A stretch of DNA of 64,000 nt. Source: Yamagishiella unicocca (lineage: Eukaryota > Chlorophyta > Chlorophyceae > Chlamydomonadales > Volvocaceae). Within the stretch, counting starts at the first letter, position 1; each line of letters starts with the position of its first letter. Location: positions 496,001 through 560,000 of the forward strand of contig BDSL01000025.1 of assembly GCA_003116995.1 (NCBI GenBank), written 5' to 3'. A program made the translations under genes and the position numbers. The notes beneath the pieces are model-generated. The model was not told where the DNA came from and ran no database searches. It was given only the letters and a program-made list of their open reading frames with translations. This document shows positions 10,020 through 22,300 of the stretch, piece after piece.

Positions 10020-11391
10020 AAAATTAAAATCACATTGTGGCACGGGGAATCTTGCGACTTGGGTGTTGCGGCCCGATCGTGAAGCTTGGTTCGCGTACCA
10101 AGGCCTTGGGGAGGTCAGTTCGACCTACAGATGCAGCTACTCAAGCGCGATGGAGTTAAATAATCTAACGCGTTCTTATAGTTCGCCGAATCGTATACAG
10201 CGGCTTGCACTGGATACCTGGAAGGACAGGCGTCAAAGGTGTACAGGGGTGTACGACATGACCCATGCCGTCCGAGCTCAGTCGCTCTCAAGGCTCTGAA
10301 TGCAGGCGTGTTACGGTACCTGATGCAGCCTCATCTGGGAAAATTATATACCTACCGTGCAAAACTGCCAAAACATCGCACCTCGAAAGAAGCACCAGAC
10401 CCAAACCTTCCCAAATGAGCGCTCCACGCCTGCACTAACGTCACGGCCATTGAGACGTACGCATCACACCCCTGCTCCCAATAATGGGATGCTGGAGGAA
10501 ACTGGCCAAGCCAGTTCCCAGCAACTGGCCTGGCAGCCAGATGACGAAGAGCATTTCACAATTGGCACCGTATTTCCATTCTGGCCACTCACGAGCGTAA
10601 GCGCTAGCTCAGCCTATTGTAACACGCACACAAGCGCATAGTGCTCACCCGCCACCCGCACACTCGCCACATAGCTCACCCGTACATACGCCCACTGCGA
10701 TGCCTCTGCATGTGGTGCCATGCGAGCGACTAACGCCGCGCGCGCCCCCAGCAGGGACACCATGCCATTACCCATACCATCTCTTGTGCTGCTCACTGCT
10801 GTGACCACTCACTTCTTTGTTGCCCGCATCGTCACCAAAGCAAAATTTGGCCTACCTGCCTGTCTACCTGCCTGTGCGTGGCGCCGCCGCCGGCCCGCGG
10901 CCATATCGATGACTGTGCGTGCGGTCCCCTAACCAAGGCACCCAGGCCGGCAGGTACCACTCACGGGACGCACCTCATGCCGCCCAACCACGTGTTGAAC
11001 GCGCGAGCAGCACGAACGCACTAGCGACCAGACAGGTCGCATATCGGGTAATCGAAATGCCAGTAAGGGTGTAAGGCACATGCACGGAATGCGCGCAAGC
11101 TAAGTGGAACGCTCACTGAGCACGCACCTGCCTTGGCCGCTCACCTGCCTAATGGTACATGCGTGCGTGTGTCGATGCGCCAACCGGGTAGACAGAACAC
11201 CAGCCGGTGAAGGCGCGCGTCACGACATTTAGAGCACCAGTGCTTGATTCCCTCCAACCAGCACGAAACACCTACGTGAGTGCCGTACTGCCGCTCCCAT
11301 GACCCAGCTGTATTCCCATGACCCAGCTGTATGCCCCCACTCCCCTTCCAGCGCTCGGCCCTCAGCCAGCGGGGCCGCCATCGGCGGAGCC
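10020..11391. other. Between LINE 1 and the dehydrogenase gene; no gene seen
   Basis: This is the 3' flank of the SDR gene. Short frames on both strands have no domain character. No obvious minus-strand TGTAA was found close to the SDR stop. Confidence 0.4.
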
Positions 11392-14300
11392 TCAAGCCAG
11401 CAGTGACGGGTGCGGGGTGCAGCCGGTGAGCTGCTGCGCGTAGCTCCACAGCTCCCCGGCCAGGGAGGGGTCGTCGGCGGCCTGCGTGCGCACGATGGGC
11501 GCCAGCTGGTGGCTAAGGAGCGGGCAAACCCGGCACGTGGACCGCAAGGGGTATGCGGAAAAGGCGGGCGACAGATAGAGGCGCGCCGCCGCTCGCCCGC
11601 GCTGGCCCTCCTGAGGAGTAGGAGACTGGTTGAGAGCCTCGGTAGGTGGTAGGCACGTGGGGGCGATAGGTTGAACCGCCTTGCTTCGCACCTCTGTCCG
11701 TCATCCTACCGCGCGCCTTACCCGACCAACCCACTCGAACAGTCAGAATTACCGTGTATGGGCTCACATACCTCCAATCACGTACGTCGTTACAACTAAC
11801 TCCAAGCATAAGTGCACCCACACGCGCAAAACCCTCATCAGCATCTCTGTCGGCTTCATGTACGCCGCACGTACGGTTCTACGATAACCCTTTGCGCTCA
11901 CGGCCTTCCGCACGCGCCACCTCGCACCCACCTGGTCGGGCTGCGCCGGCCTGCCCAGCGCCAAGTACCTGCCCGCCACACCGCTGGACGGCGCCAGGCA
12001 GGCGTGCAGCATGGCAGCGGCGGACTGGTCGGGAGTGCGCATCAGCAGGGGGCCCACCTGCAGCAGGCAGGAGCAGGAGGCACGAGGGGGAGGCAGCGGC
12101 GAGAAACACCGAGTAACAGTGCGCCGCAGTAACCAACGGCGGGTGTAGTATGCCCAGTAACCAACAACGGGACCTACCTCTACATAGGCGTGTTGTACGG
12201 CGACGGGGTCCTGTGTTTCGGACTTTCGGTGCTAGCTCGCGGCAGGTCTCCGGAGGGCTTGCAATTGGCAGGGGTTGTTGCAGCTCGGTTGTTTACCAAC
12301 CTTGGCTCACAGTGCAGACGCAGACCAATGCAGGCGACGTGCTCGAGTCCGCAAATGCTTGATTGCTTGCGGTCGTGTTTGAGGGCTTCAACGCTTTTGG
12401 CCAATGCCAAAGTCGCCCACTGGCCTTCATAACTGTGTCACATTACTGCACATGTGCACAGTGCATGTGCCCTTTTCATTGGCCTCCCGCCCGCTGTCCT
12501 TTCAGGACGAAACCCCAACCCGCGGGCCGCGCCCCTTCCCCCCATTCGCCACCTGGCTGATGCCCCCACTCGCCACCTGGCTGATGCCCCCACTCCGCTC
12601 CTTCTCCTTGCCGCGCCGCTCCGCTGGACCATCACCTTCACCGCCCTCGGTTTGTCGGCCGTGGATTCGCGGATTCTCTTATCAAAGCCCCCACTCACCA
12701 CCTGGCTGATGCCCCCCACTGCCGCCTCGACCAGCGGCTGCAGCGGCGTCGCCGCCGCCCAGCCGGTACTACGGGCAGCGAAGAAGCCGTTGGCCAGGTC
12801 GGTGCTGACTAGCCCTGGGTGTACGGCAACGGCCGAATCTTTGCCGTACGACAGACTCCTGCGGGCGTCAAAAGCGGGTTGGGCTCATGGGCTGTCGCAT
12901 GCTCTCATCTAGAGGCGCATTGGGGTATCGATGCTACCTGCTCCGAAACGTAGTAGTAACTGTAACAGTGGGCCCGAGACCATATGGTGGAGTCATCTGG
13001 CGCAAAGGTTGTGGCTGCTGATGAGCTGAGTAGGAAGGGACACGTGCGCTCGGTAGGGATGACTTGCGAACGATACAACGGGCGCAATTAAATAGTTAAC
13101 AGGCGGCCACGTCTTCAGGCGTTCGCACTGCTCGCTGTCCCCTTGCCTGACGCTGACCCCGCCGCCGCCGTCATACCAGCCACGTGAACTCACCCACCCA
13201 TCGCTCCTGCCGTACATGCCTCACCTGTCGAACCGCCGCTGCAGCTCCTTGGCAACCAGGATGTTTGCCAGCTTGGACAGACCGTACGACAGGAACGGCT
13301 CGTAGCTGCCGTACGAGGGGCATTGGTTGCAACGACACGGCGCGACGGTGGGATGGGATGGGGTACGTACGTGGTCGGACGAACAAGTACGGTCGTTGGG
13401 CTGCCAGCTATCGTACCAGAATGTACGACATACGACACTTTGCGCCGCATTTACTTCGAGGCCGTGACAATGGAAGGCCAGCGGCGCGGCGGCCCCTCCA
13501 AGCGAGCAGGCGAAATCGCTTGCGCCAGAGCTATAGCCACCCCTGGGTGCAAGCGTCGCCGAGCAGCAGCCGCGCGGGCGCCCAAGCGTACTACCGCAGG
13601 GATGGACGTGCGTGTCAGTGGCACATAATAAGGCGCACACGGGTATCTACCAGGCTCATGGCGGCCATGGTCCCATGAGGCCCTGCCCGCCACGCGAGCG
13701 CTACCCCGCCGCGGCTCCGCACGCACCTTCGCTGGCTCTGCTTGTCGCCCCACTGCAGCGCCCCCGCCCGGTGCGTCAGACTGGTCACCATCACAACACG
13801 CGTCGCCGTCGCGCCCGCGGATGCAGCGGACGCCACGGAAGCACCTCCAGGGGAAGCTGCGGATAAAACACCTGTAGTCGCCGCACCAGCAGCAGCAACA
13901 AACGCGGTGGAGCCGCTCGAGGCTGGCGAGTGCGGCGCCGCTAGGCGTCGCGGGCCGCCGGCAACGCCGGACGCGGCGGACGCGGCGCGGCTGCCGCTGA
14001 GCCTCCTGTCCCGCTCTATGGAAAGAAGCTCGTTTGCTAGCAGCCAGTGCGACAGGAAATTGACCTGCAGGTCGGCCGGGGGAGCGCAGTGGAACCCAAT
14101 GCGGAGCAAAACCAGGGGAGGGGTACGGCAGCAGGGAGGGGTACGGCAGTAGGGAGGGCCGTTAGTTGTCGGTCAGGGAAAGTCACCCGGCAGAGGGCAG
14201 GCGGAGCCTGGACGCCGTGTGAAGCAGGAACCCATACCGGAACGTCGGTAGAAAACCCAAATTACGCAAACAAGCTTCTGCTGAGTGGCCTAATCCCTCC

Positions 14301-15735
14301 ATAACCCATATTTGGCGCATTAGTACAAAACCCAAACGGCGCGAGCTTCTTCAACCCGCGTGGCCTAATCCCTCGAATGCTGCAGCAGTGGCGGGCGCGT
14401 CAGCGCTGCTGCAGTGCAGCATTGCAGCCAGCTATCATTTCCTTTCCTCACGCCGGCTTGGCCCTCCACCACGAAGGGAGTGATTCAATGCCGACCTGTC
14501 CTCCTCTCATACCCCACCACGAAGGGCCCCGCAACGACGCACCTGGAACTGCATTTCGAGTCCATCCACCGTCTCCAGACGCTTTGGGGGGCCCATCACC
14601 CCCGCGTTGCACACCAGCAGGTGCAGCGGCATGTCGCGGCGGCGCCACTCCTCCGCGAACCGCCTCACGCTGGCCAGTCGGCCCAGGTCCAGCTCCATGG
14701 CCTCAACACGCAGCGGAGGGGCAGGGCCGGCGGAAGGGGGTCCGATGGAGGGGCCGGAGGGGGGCAGGGCGCCACAGCAGCCGGGGAGCGGAGGGGTCGC
14801 AGCTATGGCCTGGGGAGGATCCACGAGCACCAGACGATGAAACCAGGGGGGAGGCGGGAGTGACAGGATGCGGGCTAGCGTCCGAGGGTGTCGTGGGTGA
14901 GCATCGTCCGCTCTACCTGCCGACAGCAAGTCGTAAAGCTGGGGGCGTGAGCTAGAAGATACGGCAACACCAAGTGCGCGGCGCAAGGCTGGAGGGTTTG
15001 CTGCGCCAAGGGGCGTGTGGGTTGATCTGGGATGACGTTGCGTCTGGAATGGCGTAGGTCGCCCACGTGATCTAGGACGCGGGAGCTGGTCTATAAGTAA
15101 GCTCCGCGCGCGCTTCGGCGCCACGACCCACGGGACGGCTGGCTGGGTGCCCTGGGGCCGGTTCCGCACACCCCCACCTGCACAGCTGCCTCGGCGCGTG
15201 CCTTGTCCCTGCACGCCAGCACCACGTGCGCCCCCCGGCGAGCCAGCTGCTGGGCGGTCGCGAAGCCGATACCGGCGTTGCCGCCCGTGACGATGGCTAC
15301 CTGCACGAGCAGCGGGCGGAGACACGATCGCAAGACAAAACCGGTTTGCTAGGGCCGGCACCACGTTTTCGGAGTCCAAAATTGTAATCGGTGAAACAGG
15401 CGCAACTAAGGTGGCAGTCAAAAGCGGTCCGGCAAGCGGATAAGACAGTTGCGCCTTGCACGCCGTTTCAGGACACCTTGCATCAAAGCGCTCGTCCCTG
15501 ACACGGGTAAGGACACGCGCTTCCACTCTATAAGGACGCTACGTCTCACCGTGCCATGCAGGGGCTCTGCGAAAGACTCCTGGCGCCTGGAAAGGCGCTC
15601 GGAGACGTTGTCGAAGATGTTTACAAAACTCTCTGTTGTTCCATCAAAAGCTGTATGAAAAAGCCGCAGCGCCGATGTTATGGGAACCCCTGTCAGGCTG
15701 CAAGCTCCACCAGCAATTGATAGGTGTGCGTCCAT
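11392..15735 (-). CDS. Short-chain dehydrogenase/reductase (retinol-dehydrogenase-like SDR)
   Basis: Eight exons join in phase: 15735-15550, 15300-15178, 14809-14543, 14064-13727, 13305-13225, 12858-12702, 12057-11932 and 11610-11392, giving 498 aa. The start is the ATG of [10 protein letters not shown]. The NAD(P)-binding motif TGGNAGIG is at 67-74, CNAGVMG at 170-176, the catalytic Ser in VTSLTHRAG at about 287, and YGLSK gives Tyr312 and Lys316. [11 protein letters not shown] follows. These are the marks of a classical/extended SDR of the retinol-dehydrogenase / WW-domain-oxidoreductase type; the substrate is unknown. Two inserts, Pro-rich (about 104-138) and Ala/Ser-rich (about 215-280), make it longer than the usual 300-350 aa. 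The exon 6 donor could be 3 nt further on (GTGAGT), adding one Val. The exon 3 acceptor was chosen by phase, and a shorter exon is possible. Confidence 0.88.
12546..12720. repeat. Repeated copies of the exon 6 donor region in SDR intron 6
   Basis: The exon end plus donor, GGCATCAGCCAGGTGGTGAG on the minus strand, recurs about 105 and 130 bp into the intron with single changes (GTGGCGAG, GTGGCGAA). A family-C element (12626-12692) lies between the true and duplicated sites. Confidence 0.8.
12626..12692 (+). repeat. Short intronic element, family C, copy 1
   Basis: About 66 bp with the core GGTTTGTCGGCCGTGGATTC, ending GCGGATTCTCTTATCAAAGC then C-runs. It matches 21827-21892 closely. It lies in SDR intron 6, antisense to the gene. 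Confidence 0.85.
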
Positions 15736-18411
15736 AACTTTTTGTTGACTGCCACCCAAGCGCACGCGTAGGGTTTAGGCTACACAGCTGCGACAAGATA
15801 GGATAAACAGAATGGCGCAAGGATAGGTTTTATCTCTCAAACGAGCCTTCAGCCGTCCTCTCCTCGTCTCTGCAAATGGGGTCCGCGCCGTTTACGATCA
15901 CGGTTCTGGAGCGGGATCGATCTGACCGATTCTGCAATGCTTGTCGCGATCCGTGATTGCGAGACATGCTGTAGTGCTCCGGATGTGTGCTTTACAACCA
16001 GCTAGCACGTCCCCGGTTTGATGAAAGACGCGAGCACACCTGGCGCTACGCGGTTGGCAAAGGTTAAGGGTTATGAACAAGACTCCAGCTGGAGCCTTCA
16101 ACCGGGGGAACCTACGATGTTGACATCTCTACATCAGAGATCAACGAACAATGACAGCATCTGCACCTTTGCTCCCCGACACCGACCCTCACCCACCACC
16201 GTTCCTGCACACCTCGGACAACCGTCAAGCGCTCCAGCTGCCGTTTGCAATTGGTTCCAGGAAGTAACAAGCAAGTCCTAACACGGAATGGCCGCATATG
16301 ATGCTTTGGCTCGTGCAGGATGACGCAGATCGCGAAGTCGAAGTGATGGGGCGCACCGTGCGGTGGCTCTAGCCTGCTTTAAGCTGCACACTGCGGCCTT
16401 CCCAGCGCAGTAATGATACTCGCAGCCATTCGGTACGGACCCAGGCACCCATTCGCACTTCATTCCATACCGGTGGCACTGTTGACCAGTTTTGAGAATC
16501 AGGCAAGGTAGAACGAATTTGGGCGAAGCAGGGTGACAAACGGCCAGGTTGGGTGATGCCGAGGCCGGTGAGGGCTCGTAGGCGAGGGGTAGGTGCAGAC
16601 CGCGCTTCTTCTTCAGTCTTCTTTAGTTGAGTGATGGCAAGGTGTGGGTACAATCCAGCATGTAAACGTCCTCGCGTTCATTGTCGGTCCGGCCAGGCTT
16701 TGTACCGGTATCCGTAGATGTTGCAAAGGCGCGCTGCGGCTTTCGCTTCATATAAAACGGGCGCCGCCGCCTCGGCTGCTACCTGTAGTCGCATTCGATG
16801 AGCCAGCTCCGCTCGAGAAGGCCACCCCCGCGGACCGCAACGGCACCGCCAGGCACGGACGGGCAGATCTACAGCTCGCTCGTACAGCAATGCGTGTGCC
16901 AAACTGCCAATGCCCCAAGACACGCTCGCAGGTGCACTCCCTGGAAGCACCAGCAGCGCCGGTGTGCTGCTCGTTGTTGTAACGGTTTCAGTGGTGCTGC
17001 TCGTATAGAGGGAGGCCGCCGCTTGGCGCTTTCTGTCCTGGCCTATCGCGCAGCTACACCAGGCAGCAAGAGCTAGCTAGGCAAGCGTAGCGGTCGCACC
17101 TGTCCAGCCTGGTACTTTGCATTTGCTGGCACCTGCTGGCACCGATATCGCCCTTGGGGTCATCAGCAGCCGGCATTGATTATTGTCAATTGCGCATGCT
17201 TGCAGAGACTGGCGGCGCAGGATCTCCGTGCCACGATGGCGGCGGCGCAGCGGTGAAGCGGTAGTGCTCCTTGAAGACAGCCAAAGACAGTGTACGGCAG
17301 CCTAGCTTGCCGCCTGCCCATGCACGTGGAACTGTCTGTACCGACATCCTCGAATTAACGGTTCCTCAGTTCGTCGCCTTAAGTGGTTGCAAGCAGAACC
17401 TTAAAGAGCTGAACCCCCTCCAGGACCTCCATCATGCGATGTCAAACCGGTTTCGCGTCAATGCAAGCAGGCCTTGTTGGGCCTTGTCTCACGATAGTTC
17501 TTTAATATGTCAACGTCCCAACATACAAGCATCGCGTCACATGGTTCAAGCGGAGGTGTATTCGTACATAACATGATTCTGCAGGCGATTCGTAATACAT
17601 TCCGAATTCGAATCTTAGGATTTAGCTATCACACTTCCCTGTCAGCACAGCGAAGTGTCTTTAGAGGTGATGTAGCATAGCATGAGCCCCGAAACACGGT
17701 ATTACTCAAGCATGTCGTGTGACCATCATCCGACACCTTCCGACATCATCATAGCGACGGAATGCACTTTTTTACATCTTCCGGTTTTCGTACGCTCGAA
17801 GGACTGGCAACTGACAACTAAGGAGAATGCTCGTCAACACCGTGCATCCGTGCATCCGAGCATGACTGCATGTTACAGAAGTAGGACCCTCCCTGGTCCT
17901 GTCCATATCCCCGAGAACCATTCGGTCAAGAGGCGCACCAAGTACAACACGCAGTGTCCTCAAGCTCGGCTGAACCCAGGTCAAGAAGAGGGACCCAGTG
18001 CCGGGCCTCACCATATGAGAGCCTGGGCTGAACCTAGCTGGACCCACCCTGCAGGCGCCCCCAAGGGCACATGCAAGCCTCGATGATCACAATAGACGCC
18101 AGGCAAAACCAGGACAAGCGGGGGCCGCAGGAAAAAACGAAGCCACACCCTACGACAAGCCAGCGCTGGCAGCCAGCAGACGTCCCCTAAAGGCACAGGA
18201 AAGAAGAAGACAGGACACCCGCAGCGCTTAAGACCGTTGGGCCCCAACAAAAAAACACCCACGCCAAAGCCCTGGCACCCCAAGGCCCACCGCCGGAAAA
18301 AAGGCGGGACCAGTCAACAGCCCTGGCTGACTGATTATACCGGTACTACCGTTTTCGCAGGTGTGGCCAGCGAGCGAATCTGCATATCGTCCACCCTTTC
18401 AAGCGCTATTC
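15736..18411. other. Intergenic, no gene recognised
   Basis: This 2.7-kb stretch lies upstream of the SDR start. GC is lower than in the genes, and open frames are short with no domain signal. 17.9-18.3 kb is A-rich on the plus strand with GGCTGAACCCAGG-like text also seen near 60.39 kb, so it may be retroelement debris. The SDR promoter should be within the first few hundred bases; no clear element was identified. Confidence 0.35.
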
Positions 18412-18760
18412 CTACGTAAGCCAACGTATGCCGATTTTGTAATTTATAGCCTTCAGCGTCCCTTGTCCAACATTTATTCCCAACATCGCTCTCAACTCGG
18501 CATAAGCTGGGCATTCAAGCAGTACACGCTTCTCATCTTCCGTTATCCGTACTCCTCGTGTCACACAAATGTTAGAGACTATAGTTGCGTCATGTTCTGG
18601 GCGAGCGAAGGAAACGCGCAACCGTGCAAGAAGACAAGGCATAATGTGCAATACCGAGCGCAAGCTCTGTACGAAACGTGTGTTTGCGGAAAGTGCATTG
18701 TACGATTAGCGAACTGCGTCAGACAAACCGGCGAACTCAACTCGTTCGGAATATAATGAC
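18412..18760 (-). pseudogene. Decayed LINE 3' end (RT C-terminal zinc-binding segment)
   Basis: A minus-strand frame contains EDEKRVLLECPAYAELRAM, which aligns with EDEKHVLLECPEYAAEREEL of the LINE at 7523-10008, with similar text before it (LLARLRVSFARPEHDATI). No RT core is found upstream on the minus strand, and the frame is broken. It is an old fragment of a related LINE. Confidence 0.65.
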
Positions 18761-19322
18761 ACCATTCCTGGAAAGCAGGATCAGTCCTGAAGTCCTCGAA
18801 CTAAAAAGGGCACGGTGCGCTCAGAAATGCGTAAGAAATTGTATCACAAGGAAGTTTTTCGAATACCGGTAGCGTTAAGCCGTATAGGATTTAAGTTTGT
18901 ATTTGATTTGGAACTCCTGAAGCCATCGGCGGAGAGGCGTACCTTCGTCAGTCCGGGTGGCTGCAAGCAAGGGCATGGCTGCGCATCCTCCGGAATAATT
19001 CGCATAATTACAGATACTTTAAAAACAAGTGGATACATTGCGAACCTATGGAAACAGAGGATTCCGGTGCATCAGGTACCACGTGCCGAGTTGTACAGCA
19101 ACCAGCCTTTTGATCTCGTGGTCTCGTGTCAGGCTGGAAAAGCACTCCGGGACCGACGTGAAACCTCCCATTGCAGCATTTTATCTTATATTCCCGGCAT
19201 GCGAACGAGTCAATGTACGCTTTGACGTAATAACCACACTCTAAGCGAATGTTTCGTGGATGCTTCTAGGGGCGCCCTAGTCCTTGGCGTGACGACGGTG
19301 TTAATAGCCATAAATATTATTA
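18761..19322. other. Upstream flank of the cyclase gene
   Basis: AT-richer sequence with short broken frames on both strands, possibly more LINE debris. An in-frame TAA at 19311-19313 just before the cyclase ATG supports 19323 as the first possible start of that exon. Confidence 0.35.
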
Positions 19323-22300
19323 ATGGCAGAAGAGGAGTGTAAAGGAGTGGAGCCAAGCCTGCGGAACGGCTGCATTGGCGCGACAACAGCTCCTATCCAT
19401 CGCAGCTATCATGAAGTTCCAGGCTGTGTATTGACGACGACATCGTTGCTTGACGCTCGCTGGGCGAAGTCAAGCGCTCCTGTCTTGGCTCTCAGCCTCG
19501 TTACTGGGTCTACCAGTGCAGCTCATGCAGTTAAGCCTGCGCAGTACGGGGTGCCAACAGCGGAGATAGCTCTTGTTTGGTCCAATCATGCTGCAGAAGC
19601 GCTTCTGTGCGTCGGCAAAGGCCAAGAGCCAGCGGTTCGTTCAGAAGAGAACGTTAGCCTCTATGAACAGCTCTTACAACTCTTTACGTTTAAACCCTCC
19701 TATGTGGCAGAGCACGTTCTGGTCGCGACAACGGGCCGCAGGCTACGGGTTTCGTCAACAGCCTGCCTGATTGATACAGGGGATCGAATGCAGGGATTAA
19801 GTACCAGCGCGATCAAAGAGACAGGTTGCGGCTGCTTTCCACTCTTCCGTCGGCGCGGGGTTTCCAAAGGTCGCAGCGACCCTTACCGGCTGACTTCGTC
19901 AGAGCCGGATTCTAAGCTTCACTCACAAACGAATGAGCCGCGGCCCGCACTTTTGCTGGTCTGCATCGGCGAGGAGCCGGTTGCCGCGAACGTCCGAGCG
20001 GGCGCCGGCACACCCATGCTAGGCGCATATTCCAGTGGTGGCGGCAAGCGAGGGCTATCGCGCACGGGGCCCGCTGACTGTCACGTCCTGCTCGCACTTG
20101 CCGCGCTGCCCGTCGCCGTGACTGTGTTGTCGCGGCAGACGGGTGCGGTGCTCAGTCAGAACGCCGCCAGCGAGCTCCTGCTGGGTCGCCTCATCCAGAG
20201 GGTCGCCGGTTGGCCGTTGGCGCAAGTTAAGCCTGCAGCAGCGCAACCATCCTTATGCCGCCAGCGCAGCCGGATGGGCATGACCGCCGACGCCGTTGTA
20301 GCTCCTAGCAACGGCAGCGCGTGCGAAGGCGTGCTGCGACAGATGTTCCTGTTGGAGCCGGCGAAGCTCGCGGCGCTGATGGAGGCGACGGCAGTTGAGG
20401 GCGGGACATGGCAAGGTGCGCGCATTTCAGGCACAGCATGCAACCAGGCCACGGCAGGCTGGCGCAGCTCGCAGCGCCTGCGCAGGGCGTGATTGCGCGG
20501 GGAGCATGAAACTCAGCGCCACTTCCTGGTTCGCTTGTGCGCCTTGTGAAGGCAAGACGTCGCGCTGTGCGCTGTCAGCTAGGGCGGCGGGGCCGGCGCT
20601 AAACGGGAGGGGGTGTCAATGTGTCGGCTTCCGTCGTTCGTACCCCTGCGGCCCCTCGTCAAGCCGACCCACATCGACCCACATCGACCCACATCGACCC
20701 ACATCGACCCACATCGACCCACATCGACCCACTACTGACCGCAGGCACCATCCGCATCCCCGCTGAGGCCTTCCCGCTCATAGCATCGGGTGACGTGGAG
20801 CCGCAACACAGCCGCAGCATAGACGGCTCCGCCGGCGCCCGCTCCACCTCGCCTCTGCCCCACGGCCCAGGCCAGGGCCAGGGACCGGCTCCAGGCGCTG
20901 CCCGCGCAGCCAGTGGGCACGCTGGGGCCCCCCACCAGCAGCAATTCTGCGCAGGAGGTGGCTCGAACGACTGGGGCAGCCCCAGGTACAGAGTCGTTCC
21001 CGCTGCCGCCGCCGGCACTGCCGCCGCCGGCGAACCGGAAGAGCGGCAGCTGCTGCAGCTGCTGTATGGAACAAACGACACCGTGGACAGCAGCGGACCG
21101 TCGGCGCGCTGCTCTCGGATAACGGCTCCCAATATTGTGGCGTTGGCGGCCGCCAGCTCTGCAGGTCATGAGCGCGGCACCAGCAACCACCACAACGTCC
21201 TGCAGATGCGGGGGGCCAGCGAGTCGCAAGTGCGAATGACGCCGCGCGTGAAGTCGCGCGCGCAGTCACCGCTCCAGAACCAGCACGCAGCGAACGGCTG
21301 CTCGGGCGCGGCGCACGCTGCGGCTCGGGCGCAGCAGCTGCGGAGTCGGCAGCCGTCCGCTAAGCGCGCGGCTATGGTGTCTGCGCTTGCCTCCTCCACA
21401 AGCACCTGGCAGGTACGGCAGGGCTTACGGTGCGACGGGCATGCACTATTGCTGGCTGCTGCGGCTGCGTTAGCGCCGCTGGGTGGTTGCGGGCCACATA
21501 CGGCGGTGAAAGCGGGGTACAGGCAGGGGGTGAAGGAGGTGGGGGGGGAATAGGCTGGGGCCGGGTGAGGGTGAGGGTGCAGGCGTGGCTTGGGACGTCC
21601 ACATCCCACCCCGGCGCCTGCGTCATGCCGCCTGGCGCCGCAGGCAGGGGCGGTTAACGTCCCACCTGACGCCTCGTGCGTCGCGCGTCCTCGCCTCCCC
21701 CGCGTCGAGTCACCGCTGTCCGTCAAAGCGCACAGCGGGCGAGCTTAACAGTACTCGCATGGAACCCCCCCTTCGCCCCACGATTCAGCAGCGCCTCCGC
21801 CCCGTCTACTCGCCTCCCGTCCCTTCTGGACCGCCATCTTCACCGCCTTGGTTTGTCGGCCGTAGATCCGCGGATTCTCTTTAAAACCCCCTTCGCCCGC
21901 CCTTTCCACGGCGGTCCGCCCCCAGGTGGCTTTCGACCCGCCGGCGCTGGATGCGGCCGACCGTGCGCCCTCCGGATGCGCCCTGCGCATCAGCCGTACA
22001 TATGACGCACCTCAGCCGCGCCGCAGCACCGCCAACAGCTATTTGACGGACGACAGCAGCCAGCAGGAGGCGGCGGCGGCGGCGGCGGCGCTGGCGGCGG
22101 CGGGGGCGGGGGCGTCGAGCGGCGGGCGCGCCACCCACCAGCGCGCCACGCCTCCTAGATCCCCTCACGCCAACGTGTCGGCGGAGTTGGACGAGCAGGC
22201 GGCGGAGCGCCAGGCGCACCAGAAGCTCATGGTCCTGCTGGGCATTCCGGGCTCGCAGGCCGGTGCCGAAGTCGTCGGCAGGAGCGTGATGTTGGGCAGC

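Noticed and set aside
18008..18283. 91-codon minus-strand ORF
   Set aside because: Trp/Pro/Leu-rich frame opposite an A-rich tract, with no family match; likely non-coding.
21166..21726. 186-codon minus-strand ORF
   Set aside because: Opposite cyclase exon 2 and intron 2; no domain and no splice partners.
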